From: Fodinibacter sp038258215 | GTDB taxonomy: Bacteria; Actinomycetota; Actinomycetes; Actinomycetales; Dermatophilaceae | Assembly: GCA_038258215.1 (NCBI GenBank) | Contig: JBBSQC010000054.1 | Location: 1-24,385 of the forward strand | DNA: 24,385 nucleotides | Direction: 5' to 3' | Shown: piece by piece, positions 16,375 through 24,246 of the stretch | Layout: the number at the start of each line of letters is the position of its first letter | Numbering within the stretch: position 1 is the first letter of the stretch | Program-made: the position numbers and the translations under genes | Notes under the pieces: generated by a model | Database searches by the model: none | What the model was told of the DNA's origin: nothing | What the model saw: only the letters and a program-made list of their open reading frames with translations

Positions 16375-19104
16375 TCAGCGTCGCTCGGTGAGCTCCCAGG
16401 CGTCACCGTCAGAGCCTCCACCGTCGTCCCACTCCCGCGCGACCGGGTAGGAGTCCAGGTCGTCCTCGACCGCGTCCGCGCCGTGGCCCAGCACCGGCAC
16501 CTCGGAGGTGTCGTCGGTGGAGGAGTCGGTGACCGGCGCGGCAGGGAGGCCACCGGCATACCCGGTCGACGCGGTCTCGGGCACGTCCTGGCCGCGCATC
16601 AGGGCGAGGGTGCCGGCCAGGTCGTCGGCCTTGACGAGCACGTCGCGGGCCTTGGACCCCTCGGAGGGCCCGACGACCCCGCGCGACTCCAGCAGGTCCA
16701 TGAGGCGACCGGCCTTCGCGAAGCCCACCCTCAGCTTGCGCTGGAGCATCGAGGTCGACCCGAACTGCGTGGTCACGACGAGCTCGGTGGCCTGCAGCAG
16801 CAGGTCGAGGTCGTCACCGATGTCGTCGTCGACCTGCTTCTTCGGCGCGGTCACCGTCACGTCGTCGCGGTAGCGCGGCTTGAGCTGGTCGGTGACGTGC
16901 TTGACGACGGCCTGGATCTCGGACTCGGTGACCCAGGCGCCCTGCACGCGCATCGGCTTGCTGGCCCCCATGGGGAGGAAGAGCGCGTCGCCCTGGCCGA
17001 TGAGCTTCTCGGCGCCGGGCTGGTCGAGCACCACCCTGGAGTCGGTGACGCTCGACGTCGCGAACGCCATCCGGGAGGGCACGTTGGCCTTGATCAGGCC
17101 GGTGACGACGTCGACGCTGGGCCGCTGGGTCGCGAGGACGAGGTGGATGCCGGCCGCGCGGGCCAGCTGGGTGATCCGGACGATGCACTCCTCCACATCG
17201 CGGGGAGCCACCATCATCAGGTCGGCGAGCTCGTCGACGACGACGAGGAGGTAGGGATAGGGCGTGATGACCCGCTCGGAGCCCGGGAGGGGAGTGACCT
17301 TGCCGGACTTGACCGCCTTGTTGAACTCGTCGATGTGCTTGAAGCCGAAGGCCGCGAGGTCGTCGTAGCGGGTGTCCATCTCGCGCACCACCCACTGGAG
17401 GGCCTCGGCGGCCTTCTTCGGGTTGGTGATGATCGGCGTGATGAGGTGCGGGACGCCCTCGTAGGCGGTGAGCTCGACCCGCTTGGGGTCCACGAGCACG
17501 AGGCGCACCTCGTCGGGGGTGGCGCGCATGAGGATCGAGGTGATCAGCGAGTTGACGAAGCTCGACTTGCCCGCGCCGGTCGCCCCCGCGACGAGCAGGT
17601 GCGGCATCTTCGCGAGGTTGGCAATAACGTAGCCGCCCTCGACATCCTTGCCGACGCCCATGACCATCGGGTGGTCGTTGGCGCGGGCGACCTGGCTGCG
17701 CAGCACGTCGCCCAGGCTGACCTTCTCGCGGTCGGTGTTGGGGATCTCGATGCCGATCGCGGACTTTCCCGGGATCGGGCTGAGGATGCGCACGTCGGCC
17801 GACGCCACGGAGTACGCGATGTTCTTGGACAGGGCGGTGACCCGCTCGACCTTGATGCCGGGCCCGAGCTCCACCTCGTAGCGGGTGACCGTGGGCCCAC
17901 GGCTGAACCCGGTGACCTGGGCGTCGATCTCGAACTGGTCGAGCACCGTGGTCAGTGACTCGACGACCGCGTCGTTGGCCGCGCTGCGGGCCTTGTGCGG
18001 GCTGCCCGGCTCGAGCACGGCGGCATCGGGCAGGGTGTAGGTGATGTCGCCCGCGAGGGAGAGCTGCTCCACCCGCTGCGGCAGGGGGTTCGTGGGGGGT
18101 GCCTCGAGCGGGACCTTGTCGACCGCTGCAGCCGCTCCGACGGGGCGCGCCGCGCGTGAGCCGGTCGCCGGAACGGTGGGCCCCGGCGGGGTGGCGGCGG
18201 AGGGGCGCTTCTGGCCCGGAAGCAGCCGACGGCCGGTGGTCGGGTCGACCACCGCGGCCTGCTCGAAGGGCTCCCTGTCGGAGACGTGGCCCGGGTCCCC
18301 CACCATCGGCCCGTCGGGGTCGGCGGCCCGGCGGCGCCGCTTCGGGGTCGCGACCTGCTCGGCCTCGGCGTCCGCGGGATCGGTGGGGCCGCGACCGGTG
18401 AGCCGGTCGACCCCCTCCCGCAGGCGGGTGGGCACCTGGTGCAGTGGGGTGGCGGTGATGACGAGGAGGCCGAAGAGCCCCAGCAGGAGCAGCAGCGGGA
18501 CGGTGCCGTAGACGGAGACCGCGGCCTCGAGGGGGCTGGACGCGAGGAAACCGATGATGCCGCCGGCGGCGCGCATCCCGTCGGCGCCCTCGGGAGGGGT
18601 CGGGATGCCGGCCGAGACGTGGGCGAGGCCACAGGCCGAGAAGGCCAGGGCGGTGGTGCCGACGGCCATCCGCGAGGTCGCGGCCTCATCGCCCGGGGCA
18701 CGCAGCATCCGGATGCCGAACACGAGGAGCACCAGCGGCAGCGCGTAGCCGACCTTGCCGAAGGTGCCCGCCACGACGGCATGCACCACCGTGCCGACCG
18801 CGCCGTCCAGTCCCCACCACTCACGGGCCGCGACGACGATCGCGAGCGCGATGAGCAGCAGACCCACGCCGTCGCGGCGGTGCTCGGGCTCCAGGTCGCG
18901 GCCGGTGTCCCCCACCTTGCGCGCCATGGCGCCGGTGGCGTGCGCCAAGCCCATCCAGGTGGTCTGGACCGCGCGCAGCGGCAGCGGCAGGCCGCCCGAC
19001 CGGGCGCTGCCCTTGCGCGCGCCGGATCGCGCCGCGGGCTTGCGCGTCGAGGGACGGGTGGGCGTCGCGCGCTTGCGCGACGTCGAGGACGTACGGGTCG
19101 CCAT
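16375..19104 (-). CDS. ftsK: DNA translocase FtsK/SpoIIIE
   Basis: 909 aa. A basic N-terminal region is followed by four membrane helices (about 78-95, 107-133, 147-166, 199-217) that anchor the protein at the septum. A Pro/Ala-rich linker leads to the motor, with Walker A GATGAGKSS near residue 505 and Walker B LLVVVDELADL near 620. The winged-helix gamma domain (about 765-830, LLLQATELVVTTQFGSTSMLQRKLRVGFAKAGRLMDLLE) reads chromosome polarity (KOPS-type) sequences. FtsK pumps DNA through the closing septum and helps resolve dimers. About 75 acidic, probably disordered residues end the protein. TAGCCT lies 6 nt before ATG 19104, so it is probably leaderless. Downstream of rnj in the usual actinobacterial order. 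Confidence 0.96.
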   Translation of the reverse strand: MATRTSSTSRKRATPTRPSTRKPAARSGARKGSARSGGLPLPLRAVQTTWMGLAHATGAMARKVGDTGRDLEPEHRRDGVGLLLIALAIVVAAREWWGLDGAVGTVVHAVVAGTFGKVGYALPLVLLVFGIRMLRAPGDEAATSRMAVGTTALAFSACGLAHVSAGIPTPPEGADGMRAAGGIIGFLASSPLEAAVSVYGTVPLLLLLGLFGLLVITATPLHQVPTRLREGVDRLTGRGPTDPADAEAEQVATPKRRRRAADPDGPMVGDPGHVSDREPFEQAAVVDPTTGRRLLPGQKRPSAATPPGPTVPATGSRAARPVGAAAAVDKVPLEAPPTNPLPQRVEQLSLAGDITYTLPDAAVLEPGSPHKARSAANDAVVESLTTVLDQFEIDAQVTGFSRGPTVTRYEVELGPGIKVERVTALSKNIAYSVASADVRILSPIPGKSAIGIEIPNTDREKVSLGDVLRSQVARANDHPMVMGVGKDVEGGYVIANLAKMPHLLVAGATGAGKSSFVNSLITSILMRATPDEVRLVLVDPKRVELTAYEGVPHLITPIITNPKKAAEALQWVVREMDTRYDDLAAFGFKHIDEFNKAVKSGKVTPLPGSERVITPYPYLLVVVDELADLMMVAPRDVEECIVRITQLARAAGIHLVLATQRPSVDVVTGLIKANVPSRMAFATSSVTDSRVVLDQPGAEKLIGQGDALFLPMGASKPMRVQGAWVTESEIQAVVKHVTDQLKPRYRDDVTVTAPKKQVDDDIGDDLDLLLQATELVVTTQFGSTSMLQRKLRVGFAKAGRLMDLLESRGVVGPSEGSKARDVLVKADDLAGTLALMRGQDVPETASTGYAGGLPAAPVTDSSTDDTSEVPVLGHGADAVEDDLDSYPVAREWDDGGGSDGDAWELTERR

Positions 19105-19110
19105 GGTCGC

Positions 19111-19116
19111 AGGCTA
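19111..19116 (-). promoter_or_regulatory. -10 box (TAGCCT) of ftsK
   Basis: Minus-strand TAGCCT, then GCGACC, then ATG 19104: leaderless spacing. Confidence 0.5.
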
Positions 19117-19123
19117 ACCGAGA

Positions 19124-19149
19124 GTCACACGAGACTCACGCGTCACACG
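19124..19149. repeat. direct repeat GTCACACG in the ftsK promoter region
   Basis: GTCACACG occurs at 19124-19131 and 19142-19149, 18 nt apart start to start. One copy lies in the -10/-35 spacer and the other just upstream of the -35 position of ftsK, which would suit a regulator. It may also be chance in GC-rich DNA. Confidence 0.3.
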
Positions 19150-19211
19150 CGGCTCGCCGGCCCCACTTTGTCCCGACCCACCCCCTGTCACCTTTGCGCA
19201 CCATGAGGGAA

Positions 19212-19253
19212 GCGCGAGGTTCACCAGGGTTCGCAACCCCGGCGACCTCGTGC
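19212..19253 (-). terminator. terminator hairpin downstream of rnj
   Basis: An outer stem of 9 bp (19212-19220 with 19245-19253, one G-U pair) encloses an inner stem GGGTT/AACCC (19227-19231 and 19235-19239, CGC loop). It begins 18 nt after the rnj stop in the direction of transcription and lies upstream of the ftsK promoter. There is no T-run, but position and strength suit termination. Confidence 0.5.
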
Positions 19254-19270
19254 TTCGGTGCGGACCGGGC

Positions 19271-20956
19271 TCAGGCCTCGATGACGGTGGGAATGATCAT
19301 CGGGCGGCGGCGGATCTTGCGACCGACCCAGCTCCCCACCGACCGGCGGATGACCTGTTGGAGCTGGTAGGTGTCGGTGACCCCGCCGGCGACGGCCTCG
19401 TCGAGGGTCCTGATGAGCTGGGGCAGGATGTCGTCGAAGACGACCTCGTCCGGGGCGAACCCACGGGCGGTGATCTCGGGCCCGGCGATGATCTTCCCCG
19501 TGGTCGAGTCGACGACCACCGTCACCGAGATGAAGCCCTCGTCGCGCAGGATCCGACGGTCCTTGAGCAGCGTCTCGTCGGCCTCCCCCACCGAGGACCC
19601 GTCGACGTAGACGTAGCCGCCGGGCACCGACCCGGCGACCGAGACGCGCCCGTCGACGAGGTCGACGACGACACCGTCCTCCACGACCACGACGTGGTCG
19701 CGCGGCACCCCGGTGAGCACGGCGAGCTCGGCGTTGGCCGTGAGGTGGCGCCACTCCCCGTGCACGGGCATCACGTTGCGCGGCTTGACGATGTTGTAGC
19801 AGTAGAGGAGCTCGCCGGCGCTGGCGTGACCCGAGACGTGCACCTTGGCGTTGCCCTTGTGGACGACGTCGGCCCCGAGCCGCATCAGCCCGTTGATCAC
19901 CCGGTAGACGGCGTTCTCGTTGCCGGGGATGAGCGAGGACGCCAGGAGGACGGTGTCGCCCCGCCCCACCTCGATGCGGTGGTCCCGGTTGGCCATCCTC
20001 GACAGGGCCGCCATCGGCTCGCCCTGGGAGCCGGTGCAGACCAGCACCACCTTGTCGTCGGGGAGGTCGTTCAGCTTCTTGATGTCGACGAGCACCCGGT
20101 CCGGCACGTGCAGGTAGCCCAGATCGGCCGCGATCCCCATGTTGCGCACCATCGAGCGGCCGATCATGGCGACCTTGCGACCGGAGCGCTCGGCCGCGTC
20201 GAGCACCTGCTGGACGCGGTGCACGTGGGATGAGAAGCACGCGACGATGATCCGGCGCTCGGACTCCCGGAAGACCCGGTCGATCGCCGGGGCGATCTCG
20301 CGCTCCGGTGTGGTGAAGCCGGGCACCTCGGCATTCGTGGAGTCGGTGAGGAACAGGTCGACGCCCGCCTCGCCGAGGCGGGCGAAGGCGCGCAGGTCGG
20401 TGAGTCGCCCGTCGAGCGGGAGCTGGTCCATCTTGAAGTCGCCGGTATGCAGCAGCGTGCCTCCCGAGGTGCGCACGCACACGGCCAGCGCGTCGGGGAT
20501 GGAGTGGTTGACCGCGATGAACTCGCACTCGAACTCCCCGAGCCGCTCGACGTCCCCCTCCCTCACCTGGAGGGTGTAGGGCTTGATCCGGTGCTCCTTG
20601 AGCTTGGCCTCGATGAGCGCCAGGGTGAGCTGGGAGCCGATGATCGGCATGTCGGGCTTGAGGCGCAGGAGGTAGGGCACGGCGCCGATGTGGTCCTCGT
20701 GGCCGTGGGTGAGCACGATCGCCTGCACCGCGTCGAGCCGGTCCTCGATGGACTCGAAGTCAGGGAGGATCAGGTCGATGCCGGGGTGGTGGTCGTCGGG
20801 GAAGAGGACGCCGCAGTCGATGACCAGCAGCTGGCCCTTGTGCTCGATGACGGTCATGTTGCGCCCGACCTCGCCCAGGCCGCCGAGCGCCACGACCCGC
20901 ACGCCACCGTCGACGAGCGGGGGCGGGGCCTGCAGCTCGGGGTGCGGGTGGCTCAT
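19271..20956 (-). CDS. rnj: ribonuclease J
   Basis: 561 aa, the length of actinobacterial RNase J. The metallo-beta-lactamase zinc motif HGHEDH is at 84-89, with further ligand regions at HTGDFKMD and SGHASAGEL (the beta-CASP His motif region). GGLGEVGRNM near the start and the C-terminal domain ending RRRPMIIPTVIEA are typical. It is a 5'-3' exoribonuclease and endonuclease for mRNA decay and rRNA maturation. ATG 20956 overlaps the dapA stop as ATGA, so I used it and ignored the longer open frame upstream. It forms the common dapA-rnj pair. A strong hairpin follows its stop. Confidence 0.96.
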   Translation of the reverse strand: MSHPHPELQAPPPLVDGGVRVVALGGLGEVGRNMTVIEHKGQLLVIDCGVLFPDDHHPGIDLILPDFESIEDRLDAVQAIVLTHGHEDHIGAVPYLLRLKPDMPIIGSQLTLALIEAKLKEHRIKPYTLQVREGDVERLGEFECEFIAVNHSIPDALAVCVRTSGGTLLHTGDFKMDQLPLDGRLTDLRAFARLGEAGVDLFLTDSTNAEVPGFTTPEREIAPAIDRVFRESERRIIVACFSSHVHRVQQVLDAAERSGRKVAMIGRSMVRNMGIAADLGYLHVPDRVLVDIKKLNDLPDDKVVLVCTGSQGEPMAALSRMANRDHRIEVGRGDTVLLASSLIPGNENAVYRVINGLMRLGADVVHKGNAKVHVSGHASAGELLYCYNIVKPRNVMPVHGEWRHLTANAELAVLTGVPRDHVVVVEDGVVVDLVDGRVSVAGSVPGGYVYVDGSSVGEADETLLKDRRILRDEGFISVTVVVDSTTGKIIAGPEITARGFAPDEVVFDDILPQLIRTLDEAVAGGVTDTYQLQQVIRRSVGSWVGRKIRRRPMIIPTVIEA

Positions 20957-21840
20957 CGGCCGGCCAACGTCACCAGCGCGGTGCGCAGCTTCTCCAGGTG
21001 CTCCGGGGGTGACTCCACCAGGGGGAGGCGGACGGCCGCCGACTCGATGATCCCCAGCTCGACGAGCGCGGCCTTGGACATGATGGCGCCCTGGCTGGTG
21101 TTCATCAGGGCCTCGACCACCGGGACGAGGGACTCGTGGATCGACCGCGCCTCGGCGAGGTCCCCCCCCTCCACGGCGGCGACCATCGCGGCATACCGGG
21201 CTCCCGCGACGTGTCCGACGACCGAGACCGTGCCCACGGCGCCGAGGGAGAGCAGCGGCAGGGTGAGCGCGTCCTCGCCGCTGAACACCAGCAGGTCGGT
21301 GGTGGCCAGCACCTGCGTGGTCGCCCACAGGTCACCCTTGGCGTCCTTGACGGCGAGGATGCGCGGGTGCTCGGCGAGGGTGGCGAGGGTCTCGGTCGTG
21401 AAGGGGATGCCGGTGCGCGCCGGGATGTCGTAGAGCATCACCGGCAGGTCGGTGGCGTCGGCGACGGCGCGGCAGTGCGCGACGAGGCCCGCTTGGGTGG
21501 GCTTGTTGTAGTAGGGCGAGACGAGGAGCAGTGCGTCGGCACCCGCGTCGGCGGCCCGGCGGGCCATCGCGACGGCGTGCGCGGTGTCGTTGGAGCCGCA
21601 CCCGGCGACGACCGTCGCCCGGCCGTCGGACAGCTCGATCACCTGGCGCACGATCTCGATGCTCTCGTCGTCGGTCAGGGTCGAGGACTCCCCCGTCGTG
21701 CCGTTGACGACGAGCCCGTCGTGGCCGGTGTCGACGAGGTGCTCGACGAGCGACTCGACCCCCTTCTCGTCGATCGCACCGCCCGGGGACATCGGGGTCA
21801 CCATCGCGGTGAGGACGCGGCCGAAGGGGTTGGTCGTCAT
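20953..21840 (-). CDS. dapA: 4-hydroxy-tetrahydrodipicolinate synthase
   Basis: 295 aa. DapA condenses pyruvate and aspartate semialdehyde, the first committed step to diaminopimelate and lysine, needed for peptidoglycan. Catalytic residues are present: Schiff-base Lys165 in AVKDAKGD, Tyr137 in MLYDIPARTG, and Thr48-Thr49 in NGTTGES. SPYYNKPTQ near 108 is typical. ATG 21840 follows a TACCCT box by 7 nt, so a leaderless transcript is expected. It starts only 40 nt from the divergent thyA start. Its stop overlaps rnj. Confidence 0.96.
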   Translation of the reverse strand: MTTNPFGRVLTAMVTPMSPGGAIDEKGVESLVEHLVDTGHDGLVVNGTTGESSTLTDDESIEIVRQVIELSDGRATVVAGCGSNDTAHAVAMARRAADAGADALLLVSPYYNKPTQAGLVAHCRAVADATDLPVMLYDIPARTGIPFTTETLATLAEHPRILAVKDAKGDLWATTQVLATTDLLVFSGEDALTLPLLSLGAVGTVSVVGHVAGARYAAMVAAVEGGDLAEARSIHESLVPVVEALMNTSQGAIMSKAALVELGIIESAAVRLPLVESPPEHLEKLRTALVTLAGR

Positions 21841-21847
21841 GGCCCAC

Positions 21848-21853
21848 AGGGTA
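21848..21853 (-). promoter_or_regulatory. -10 box (TACCCT) of dapA
   Basis: Minus-strand TACCCT, then GTGGGCC, then ATG 21840: leaderless spacing of 7 nt. Confidence 0.45.
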
Positions 21854-21868
21854 GTCCGTGGCCACCGG

Positions 21869-21874
21869 TAGGCT
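21869..21874 (+). promoter_or_regulatory. -10 box (TAGGCT) of thyA
   Basis: TAGGCT, then CACCGC, then GTG 21881: leaderless spacing. The two divergent start codons are separated by only 40 nt, so the two promoters overlap. Confidence 0.45.
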
Positions 21875-21880
21875 CACCGC

Positions 21881-22690
21881 GTGCGCCAGTACCTCGACCT
21901 GCTCGACCACGTCCTCACGACGGGAGTCGACAAGTCCGACCGCACGGGGACGGGCACGCGCAGCGTGTTCGGGCACCAGATGCGCTTCGACCTGGCCGAG
22001 GGGTTCCCCGTCGTGACGACGAAGAAGCTGCACCTCCGCTCGATCATCGGGGAGCTGCTCTGGTTCCTGCGCGGCGACACCAACGTGCGGTGGCTGCAGG
22101 AGCGCGGGATCACCATCTGGGACGAGTGGGCGGATGCCGACGGCGAGCTCGGGCCGGTCTACGGCCACCAGTGGCGCTCGTGGCCCACCCCCGACGGTGA
22201 CTCCGTCGACCAGATCGCCAAGGTCATCGCGTCGATCCGCAACAACCCCGACAGCCGGCGCCACATCGTCTCGGCCTGGAACGTCGCCGAGGTCGAGGAG
22301 ATGGCCCTGCCCCCGTGCCACACGATGTTCCAGTTCTACGTGCGCCCGGCCGTCGACGGCGGTCCGGCATTCCTGGACTGTCAGCTCTACCAACGGTCGG
22401 CCGACGTGTTCCTCGGAGTGCCCTTCAACATCGCCTCCTACGCCCTGCTCACGATGATGGTGGCCCAGCTCACCGACCTGCGCCCCGGGCACTTCGTGCA
22501 CACGCTCGGCGACGCGCACCTCTACTCCAACCACCTCGATCAGGCCCGGCTGCAGCTCACCCGGGCACCGCATACGCTCCCCACCATGCGCATCGCGGCC
22601 AAGGGTGACATCGACGCGTTCGACCTCGAGGACTTCGAGCTGGTCGGTTACCTGTCACATCCGTCGATCAGGGCGCAGATCGCAATCTGA
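21881..22690 (+). CDS. thyA: thymidylate synthase (ThyA type)
   Basis: 269 aa from GTG 21881. It converts dUMP to dTMP with methylene-tetrahydrofolate. The catalytic Cys146 sits in LPPCHTMFQFY; Arg126-Arg127 in NNPDSRRHIV bind phosphate; the C-terminus ends QIAI, matching the mobile C-terminal tail that closes the active site (PVAI in E. coli). DRTGTGT near residue 20 is typical. Length matches E. coli ThyA (264). Ten nucleotides separate its stop from the folA start, so the two form an operon in which folA regenerates the folate oxidised by ThyA. Initiation at GTG right after a -10 box suggests a leaderless mRNA. Confidence 0.96.
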   Translation: MRQYLDLLDHVLTTGVDKSDRTGTGTRSVFGHQMRFDLAEGFPVVTTKKLHLRSIIGELLWFLRGDTNVRWLQERGITIWDEWADADGELGPVYGHQWRSWPTPDGDSVDQIAKVIASIRNNPDSRRHIVSAWNVAEVEEMALPPCHTMFQFYVRPAVDGGPAFLDCQLYQRSADVFLGVPFNIASYALLTMMVAQLTDLRPGHFVHTLGDAHLYSNHLDQARLQLTRAPHTLPTMRIAAKGDIDAFDLEDFELVGYLSHPSIRAQIAI

Positions 22691-22696
22691 AGGAGG
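22690..22696 (+). promoter_or_regulatory. strong ribosome binding site of folA
   Basis: AAGGAGG begins on the last base of the thyA stop codon and ends 4 nt before ATG 22701. It fixes the folA start and couples it to thyA translation. Confidence 0.75.
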
Positions 22697-22700
22697 TCTC

Positions 22701-23207
22701 ATGACCCGCATCACGATCATCGCGGCGGTGGCTCGCAACGGCGTCATCGGACACGACGGGGGCATGCCCTGGCACCTGCCCGAGGAGCTCGCGCACTTCA
22801 AGGCGAGCACGATGGGCCACACGCTCCTCATGGGTCGGCGCACCTTCGAGTCGATCGGCCGAGCCCTCCCGGGGAGGAGGAGCGTCGTGGTCACCCGGGA
22901 CCCGCTCTGGCGGCACGCCGGGGTGGAGACGGCCCACTCCTTCGCCGAGGCGGTCTCGTTGGCCGGTCCCGGTGACGAGGTCTTCGTGGCCGGCGGCGCC
23001 CAGGTCTACGCGGAGGCCATGCCCTACGCCCACGCGATGCTGCTCACCGAGGTCGACGCCGAGCCCGACGGCGACACCTGGTTCCCGCAGTGGTCTGCGC
23101 GGGAGTGGGCCGAGGAGTCGCGCGAGGACCACGACGGGTGGTCCAGGGCCAGCTACGTGCGGACCCGCGCGGGGGCGGGCACCACCCCGACAGCGATCGC
23201 GGGCTGA
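22701..23207 (+). CDS. folA: dihydrofolate reductase
   Basis: 168 aa. It reduces dihydrofolate to tetrahydrofolate with NADPH. Typical parts are visible: IIAAVARNGVIGHDGGMPWHLPEEL at the N-terminus, the active-site acid as Glu29 (Asp27 in E. coli), MGRRTFESIG (44-53) for NADPH and VFVAGGAQVYAEAMP (95-108). Operonic with thyA. Its last 55 nt overlap the tail of the convergent beta-propeller gene; the residues encoded there (RTRAGAGTTPTAIAG) are a loose tail beyond the fold. Confidence 0.95.
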   Translation: MTRITIIAAVARNGVIGHDGGMPWHLPEELAHFKASTMGHTLLMGRRTFESIGRALPGRRSVVVTRDPLWRHAGVETAHSFAEAVSLAGPGDEVFVAGGAQVYAEAMPYAHAMLLTEVDAEPDGDTWFPQWSAREWAEESREDHDGWSRASYVRTRAGAGTTPTAIAG

Positions 23208-24094
23208 ACCAGGCTGCCCAACCAGACCCGTCCGTCGTGCTCGCGCACCCCGGTCGCCACGTGCCAGTCGGTGGCGTCGAAGTCGAGGTCGTGGACGAGG
23301 TTTCCACCGAGGTCGTACGCCATGACGCGAGCCGTCGCCTTGGGGGTGGGCTTGACCGCCTCGGGGGCGCGGCGCACCAGGCCCCGCACCGCCCGCGGGG
23401 CTCGCTGGATCAAGCCCAGCACGCGGTCTCGGGGCGAGGCGATGGTGACCCAGATCAGCCCGTCGGAGCCCAGGGCGATGTTGTCGGGGTGCCCCGGCAG
23501 GTCTTCGAGCCACATGGTGGTCTCCCGCGCCTCGCCGTCCACCAGATGCACGCGGCGGATCGCGCAGGTGCCGGTCTCGGCCACCAGCACGGCGTCCTCG
23601 TCCGGGGTGAGGGCGACCCCGTTGGCGAAGGACAACCCGGAGAGGACGACCCGGACGTCGCCATCGCGACCGCGCCGGAGCAGCCGGCCCGTGCAGGTGT
23701 GCTCGACGAGGTCGTTCTTCCACTGCTCGACGGCCCACACCATGCTCGAGTCGGAGAACCAGATCGTGCCGTCGGCGGCGACGGCCGCGTTGTTGGTGCA
23801 GAGCATCGGCACCCCCTCGACCTCGGTCGCGAGCACCTCGAGGTCGCCGGTCGCCTCGGTGAAGGCGAGGAGCCCCCGATGGGCGTCGCAGACAAGGAGG
23901 CGGCCGTCCGGCATCCACTCCAGCCCGAGCGGTCGCCCGCCCGTGGCGACCACCGTGACGACCGAGCCGTCCGCCGGGTCGTGGACGTGGATGCCGCCGT
24001 CCTCGGTGCCCGTCCACACCCTGCCGTCCGCGCCGACCAGCACGTCCTCGGCGCCCGGCCCAGGGACGGGGACGACGGACAGCGGAAGGAGCAT
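23153..24094 (-). CDS. SMP-30/gluconolactonase or strictosidine-synthase-like beta-propeller protein
   Basis: 313 aa from ATG 24094, which follows a TACCGT box by 7 nt (leaderless). A GTG at 24103 with GGGGGAG about 7 nt upstream is a fair alternative adding three residues. The repeats of short DGRVWTGTEDG-, PDGRLLVCDA-, ADGTIWFSDSS-type strands build a six-bladed propeller. CTNNAAVAADGTIWFSDSS and LSFANGVALTPDEDAVLVAET are marks of the strictosidine synthase/SMP-30 superfamily, with the asparagines as likely metal ligands. Such enzymes are lactonases or related hydrolases; the substrate here is unknown. No signal peptide is seen. Its 3' end overlaps folA by 55 nt on the opposite strand. Confidence 0.85.
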   Translation of the reverse strand: MLLPLSVVPVPGPGAEDVLVGADGRVWTGTEDGGIHVHDPADGSVVTVVATGGRPLGLEWMPDGRLLVCDAHRGLLAFTEATGDLEVLATEVEGVPMLCTNNAAVAADGTIWFSDSSMVWAVEQWKNDLVEHTCTGRLLRRGRDGDVRVVLSGLSFANGVALTPDEDAVLVAETGTCAIRRVHLVDGEARETTMWLEDLPGHPDNIALGSDGLIWVTIASPRDRVLGLIQRAPRAVRGLVRRAPEAVKPTPKATARVMAYDLGGNLVHDLDFDATDWHVATGVREHDGRVWLGSLVQPAIAVGVVPAPARVRT

Positions 24095-24101
24095 GTTCGT
24101 C

Positions 24102-24107
24102 ACGGTA
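24102..24107 (-). promoter_or_regulatory. -10 box (TACCGT) of the beta-propeller gene
   Basis: Minus-strand TACCGT, then GACGAAC, then ATG 24094. It supports the shorter start; if GTG 24103 is used, this box is inside the gene and not a promoter. Confidence 0.35.
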
Positions 24108-24204
24108 TCGCTCCCCCGCCCCGCAGGACAGCGCCCTCGAACCCGCCACGGCTCGTTCTTCGCTACACAAACGGTGCTGGCGCCACACCCATCCTGAGCC
24201 CTGG

Positions 24205-24228
24205 GTTTGGACGCCATGGCGTCCAAAC
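24205..24228. repeat. perfect 24-bp palindrome
   Basis: Each half is GTTTGGACGCCA read inward, with no spacer; the centre is between 24216 and 24217. It lies 111 nt upstream of the beta-propeller start and 18 nt before the IS end. It may be an operator, a terminator stem or an insertion target. Confidence 0.85.
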
Positions 24229-24246
24229 TGCCGGCCCATGGCCAGA

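Noticed and set aside
15730..17958. 742-residue plus-strand open frame across the surface gene and ftsK
   Set aside because: It is antisense to two well-supported genes, with shadow composition rich in Gly, Arg, Asp and His.
19225..19245. T-arm-like GGGTTCGCAACCC, possible tRNA gene
   Set aside because: No acceptor, D or anticodon arms can be drawn around it; it is better explained as the inner stem of the rnj terminator hairpin.
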